Assembly (NCBI GenBank): GCA_031263665.1
Contig: JAISFJ010000015.1
Coordinates: forward strand, 1 to 6,568
Direction of reading: 5' to 3'
Source: Coriobacteriales bacterium
GTDB taxonomy: Bacteria > Actinomycetota > Coriobacteriia > Coriobacteriales > UBA8131
Length of the DNA stretch: 6,568 bases
Part shown: positions 4,402 through 6,568 of the stretch, in pieces
How the letters are laid out: the number at the start of each line of letters is the position of its first letter
How positions within the stretch are numbered: position 1 is the first letter of the stretch
Notes under the pieces: generated by a model
What the model was told of the DNA's origin: nothing
The model's database searches: none
What the model saw: the letters and a program-made list of their open reading frames with translations, nothing else
Position numbers and translations under genes: made by a program

Positions 4402-5400
4402 TCACCCGTGACTGAAGGTGTTCTCGTGGCGCTTGCGGTTGAGATAGAGACGCTCGCCAAAGTCTTTGCCGCCGATGGTGCCTATCGCGTCGGCCCGACA
4501 ATGCTGGCAATGCCGAAAAACCGTGATGTGCTCTTCGGCCTTTGAGCGCGCGTAGTCGAGCTGCGCACAGGTCGGCGCGGGTATATCGGCCATTTTCGCG
4601 TGCGGAATAAGCGGAATGATGTTGTACAGGCCCGCCCCCGCCTCCTTTACAACACGCGCAATCTCTCCTATCCGTTCTCCATTGATGGAGGGGATAAGCA
4701 CCGTATTGACCTTGATGAGCACGCCCCGCTCGGCCGCGGCACGAATACCCGCAAGTTGGTTGGCAACAAGCAAGTCGGCCGCCTCGACGCCCGTATAAAG
4801 CCTGCCCCCATAAACGATATGGTCGTTGATGAGTGCGAGGCGTTCAGGGTCAAGCTCATTAACCGTAACCGTGAGGGTATCGATGCCCACCTCAACAAGC
4901 TCGTCAATTTTATCCGCCAGCAATAAACCGTTGGTGCTCATACAACGAAGCATCTGAGGAAAATGCTTCCGCACGAGACGGAAGGTATCAAAGGCCGCGG
5001 AAGTCGCTAAAGTATCACCTGGGCCGGCAATACCCACGACACTGAGCTCGGGGACAAGCTCAAGTGCCTGAGCAAGGATAGCAAGCGCCTCGTCGGGTTT
5101 GAGCACTTCGGCGGTGACTCCAGGGCGTTGCTCACCACAGTTGATGGAGCGCTCACAGAAACGGCAGCCGATGTTACAAGCGGGTGAGACCGGTAGATGG
5201 ATGCGCCCTTTGTTGTTGGGTTTGCCGAGCGCGAAGCAAGGATGTACCGCGGAGATGTTTTCGAGCGAACGAGCGGGCACGGATGGTGTTGGTGCAAAGG
5301 CGACACGTTGCCCCGATGCGGGCAAAGAGTCGCAGGCTCGCTCGTCTAAGCGAGCGGATGTCTCGGTGGTTTTTCGCGTTATCTCTCTTATCACTACCAT
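4402..5400 (-). CDS. NifB-like radical SAM protein
   Basis: A 332-residue protein of the NifB family. In nitrogen fixers NifB fuses two [4Fe-4S] clusters and inserts carbide to form NifB-co. The radical SAM motif is CNIGCRFC (C75, C79, C82). Other NifB landmarks are HPCF (53-56, C55), C88 after the SAM motif, GIAGPGD (123-129), LRCMSTNG (151-158, C153), YTGVEAADLL (202-211) and RHCQHCRADAIG (296-307, C298 and C301). All the cysteines expected to hold the precursor clusters are present. The segment after HPC, which in nitrogenase NifB usually contains AH before RxHxPVAP, reads KPNNKGRIHLPVSP here, so that histidine is absent. About 50 N-terminal residues are poorly conserved. The ATG overlaps the NifX-like stop in TAATG, with AAAGAGG upstream. 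No nifH, nifD, nifK or nifE is visible, so nitrogen fixation cannot be inferred; a related Fe-S or other cofactor role is possible. Confidence 0.88.
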   Translation of the reverse strand: MVVIREITRKTTETSARLDERACDSLPASGQRVAFAPTPSVPARSLENISAVHPCFALGKPNNKGRIHLPVSPACNIGCRFCERSINCGEQRPGVTAEVLKPDEALAILAQALELVPELSVVGIAGPGDTLATSAAFDTFRLVRKHFPQMLRCMSTNGLLLADKIDELVEVGIDTLTVTVNELDPERLALINDHIVYGGRLYTGVEAADLLVANQLAGIRAAAERGVLIKVNTVLIPSINGERIGEIARVVKEAGAGLYNIIPLIPHAKMADIPAPTCAQLDYARSKAEEHITVFRHCQHCRADAIGTIGGKDFGERLYLNRKRHENTFSHG

Positions 5401-5762
5401 TATGCCTCTTTTGCCTCAAGCAGCCTGGTTTTTGCCATCTCATTGAGAATATCTGAGACCAGGCCGCGTGCCTCAAAGATGCGGATACCGCTTCCGATAA
5501 CGTATTGGGCTGCCCCCGGGCCTATCTGAGCAGTAACAATCGCGTCGCAGTCGCGCAAAAGCTCGATGACCGGCTCAAAGCGCGCCGCGCCATGCGATGT
5601 TTCCTCAGGGCCCGCTCCCTCACAACGCGGCTCGATTTCGCGCGTCTCAACATAGCGATACCCATCGCTGGTAAGCTCAACGATATGAAAGTGCCGCGCA
5701 TGACCAAAATGCTCCTGCACAACCTTCCCGTCTCTCGTCGTCACAGCCAGACGATACGACAT
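5400..5762 (-). CDS. NifX/NafY-type (dinitrogenase iron-molybdenum cofactor family) protein
   Basis: A small one-domain protein of the family that includes NifX, NafY, VnfX and the NifB C-terminal domain; members bind Fe-S cofactor precursors such as NifB-co. From the preferred start it has 120 residues: MSYRLAVTTRDGKVVQEHFG (1-20) continuing into HARHFHIVEL, a variable middle with EPRCEG, then DCDAIVTAQIGPGA (71-84) and GIRIFEARG (92-100). HFGHA (18-22) is the characteristic loop. I prefer ATG 5762-5760 because AAAGGA stands 8 nt upstream and the domain begins at once. An ATG at 5771 and a GTG at 5813 are possible earlier starts, the latter giving 137 residues. The stop overlaps the NifB-like ATG by 1 nt, so the two are coupled. 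In some nitrogen fixers the two domains are fused in one NifB; here they are separate. Confidence 0.85.
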   Translation of the reverse strand: MSYRLAVTTRDGKVVQEHFGHARHFHIVELTSDGYRYVETREIEPRCEGAGPEETSHGAARFEPVIELLRDCDAIVTAQIGPGAAQYVIGSGIRIFEARGLVSDILNEMAKTRLLEAKEA

Positions 5763-5842
5763 GCCCTCCATCCTTTCCCGCACCTTTTTTAATTCAGCCA
5801 CCTTATAACGCACCGCACCCCAACCAGAGCGAATACGTGACT

Positions 5843-5880
5843 CTACCTATAATACTATATTACTTATAAGTTTACTATAA
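5843..5880 (-). promoter_or_regulatory. AT-rich candidate promoter/operator of the NifX-NifB-like operon
   Basis: The interval is strongly AT-rich compared with its surroundings. It holds the perfect palindrome ACTTATAAGT (5862-5871), flanked by two direct copies of TACTATA 20 bp apart (5852-5858 and 5872-5878). On the minus strand TATAGT and TATTAT could be -10 boxes, but I find no convincing -35, which suggests an activator-dependent or unusual promoter. Confidence 0.4.
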
Positions 5881-5899
5881 AAAAGCGCAGACGTATATG

Positions 5900-5925
5900 C
5901 CTTTCATGCAGCATGACAGGAAAGG
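5900..5925. promoter_or_regulatory. Nested dyads upstream of the NifX-NifB-like operon
   Basis: CCTTTC (5900-5905) and GAAAGG (5920-5925) are perfect inverted repeats. Within them TCATGC-A-GCATGA (5904-5916) is a perfect 13-bp palindrome. The two cannot form at once as RNA, so a protein site is likelier than a terminator. It lies about 20 bp upstream of the AT-rich candidate promoter. Confidence 0.4.
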
Positions 5926-6010
5926 GATACCAAGAGAAACGTCCCCGGTCAACTTTCATTAGTATTGGACGATTGCCAGATGGAGTGCAAAACTGAGAGC
6001 TTCGCCCCTG

Positions 6011-6568
6011 TCAGCTACCAAAAAGCGCTGCTGGCACTACTGCCACTCCGTCACTGCGACGATACGCTACCGGTCCGGTTGTGATTGCCAGCATATCGTC
6101 AAGCTTGCCTGCCATGGCATCTCGGAGCCAAAGCAGATGCCTCACATCGCCGTCGCTAACATCGGGAGCCGCCTTGACCTCAATGGCGACAGTCCTTGCC
6201 CCTTTAGTCACAATGAAGTCAATCTCGCGGCTGCCGTTGTGCGTGTGAAAATAGAACACCTCTGCCTCGTTCACCATCGCAAAAACCTTCAGGCTCTGAT
6301 ACACCAGCGACTCAAAAAGCCTGCCTATGATGTTGCCGTAAGTCGAGTCGAACGCAGTTTCGTTAACGCGCCTGCCTTTACCGAGCAACTCACTAACACC
6401 GATGTCGAGCAGGTTTACGGCAAACGCCGGATCCGCCATATAATGCTTCGGAGTTTTCTTCAACCGCGCGTAATAATTCTCGCCGCCCAGCCATGCCGGA
6501 AGCTCGTCAATGAGCCAGAGTCTCTCCAACGCCTCTCGATAGGCAATTGTCGTCTTGATATTTGGTTT
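6011..6568 (-). CDS. C-terminal part of an AAA-type ATPase with DUF4143 domain
   Basis: The frame is open from the right window edge to TGA 6013-6011, giving 185 visible residues. A TTG at 6529 is not a likely start, because 13 codons upstream (KPNIKTTIAYREA) read in frame and match the family. RLWLIDELPAWLGG is the family's typical junction before DUF4143, and KTPKHYMADPAFA and GRLFESLVYQSLKVFA follow. The C-terminal NGSREIDFIV and VAIEVKA contain D117 and E130-V-K132 of the visible fragment, a PD-(D/E)XK nuclease-like pattern. The N-terminal P-loop ATPase would lie outside the window. Such proteins are common accessory genes in bacteria and archaea, usually of unknown role, sometimes discussed as defence or toxin-antitoxin related. 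It is 197-248 bp from the next gene, so it is probably a separate unit. Confidence 0.85.
   Translation of the reverse strand, partial: KPNIKTTIAYREALERLWLIDELPAWLGGENYYARLKKTPKHYMADPAFAVNLLDIGVSELLGKGRRVNETAFDSTYGNIIGRLFESLVYQSLKVFAMVNEAEVFYFHTHNGSREIDFIVTKGARTVAIEVKAAPDVSDGDVRHLLWLRDAMAGKLDDMLAITTGPVAYRRSDGVAVVPAALFGS

Noticed and set aside
4402..5762. Reading the NifB/NifX-like genes as proof of nitrogen fixation
   Set aside because: No nitrogenase structural genes are visible and NifB/NifX homologues occur outside diazotrophs.
910..5873. Shared 11-mer CTTATAAGTTT downstream of the cysK promoter (910-920) and in the NifX-NifB promoter region (5863-5873)
   Set aside because: About ten 11-mer matches are expected by chance in a window this size, and this one is AT-rich and palindromic, so a common operator is not supported without more sites.

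Overview
The window is bacterial DNA with compact, moderately GC-rich genes and short intergenic gaps that contain AT-rich patches and many small repeats. The gene set suggests an anaerobe with strong sulfur and iron-sulfur metabolism: a CymR-like Rrf2 regulator beside cysteine synthase, a MenA/UbiA-type prenyltransferase, two radical SAM enzymes, and a NifX-like/NifB-like pair. The CymR-CysK neighbourhood is best known from Gram-positive bacteria, but the sequence alone does not fix the phylum.

Layout. Bases 1-79 hold the probable start of a leftward gene cut by the window edge. Bases 80-432 hold no gene but are rich in structure: a roughly 106-bp palindromic element (180-285), an inverted repeat around a possible -10 box (341-378) and a dyad just before the next start (404-418). 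Bases 433-1865 are a rightward pair, an Rrf2 regulator and cysK, and cysK also has a promoter of its own in the gap. Bases 1866-2148 hold a structured cysK 3' flank, a three-unit 10-bp repeat and a 43-codon ORF with a perfect Shine-Dalgarno.

Everything from 2149 onward reads leftward. In order of transcription it is: a truncated DUF4143-type ATPase gene (6568-6011); a NifX-like gene overlapping a NifB-like radical SAM gene by 1 nt (5762-4402); and a UbiA-type prenyltransferase followed 32 nt later by a second radical SAM gene (4181-2149). The gap 4182-4401 carries the promoter of the prenyltransferase operon, with a dyad in its spacer and short tandem repeats on both sides.

How they may work together. 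CysK makes cysteine, and the regulator beside it is cysteine-free and ends in a DFVI tail like those by which serine acetyltransferases dock into CysK. This suggests a CymR-CysK-type sensing complex. The NifX/NifB-like pair suggests handling of a complex Fe-S precursor, but no nitrogenase gene is visible and the histidine-containing segment of classical NifB is changed. The prenyltransferase and its radical SAM partner probably make or modify an isoprenoid quinone or a related membrane lipid. None of these roles is shown directly by the sequence.
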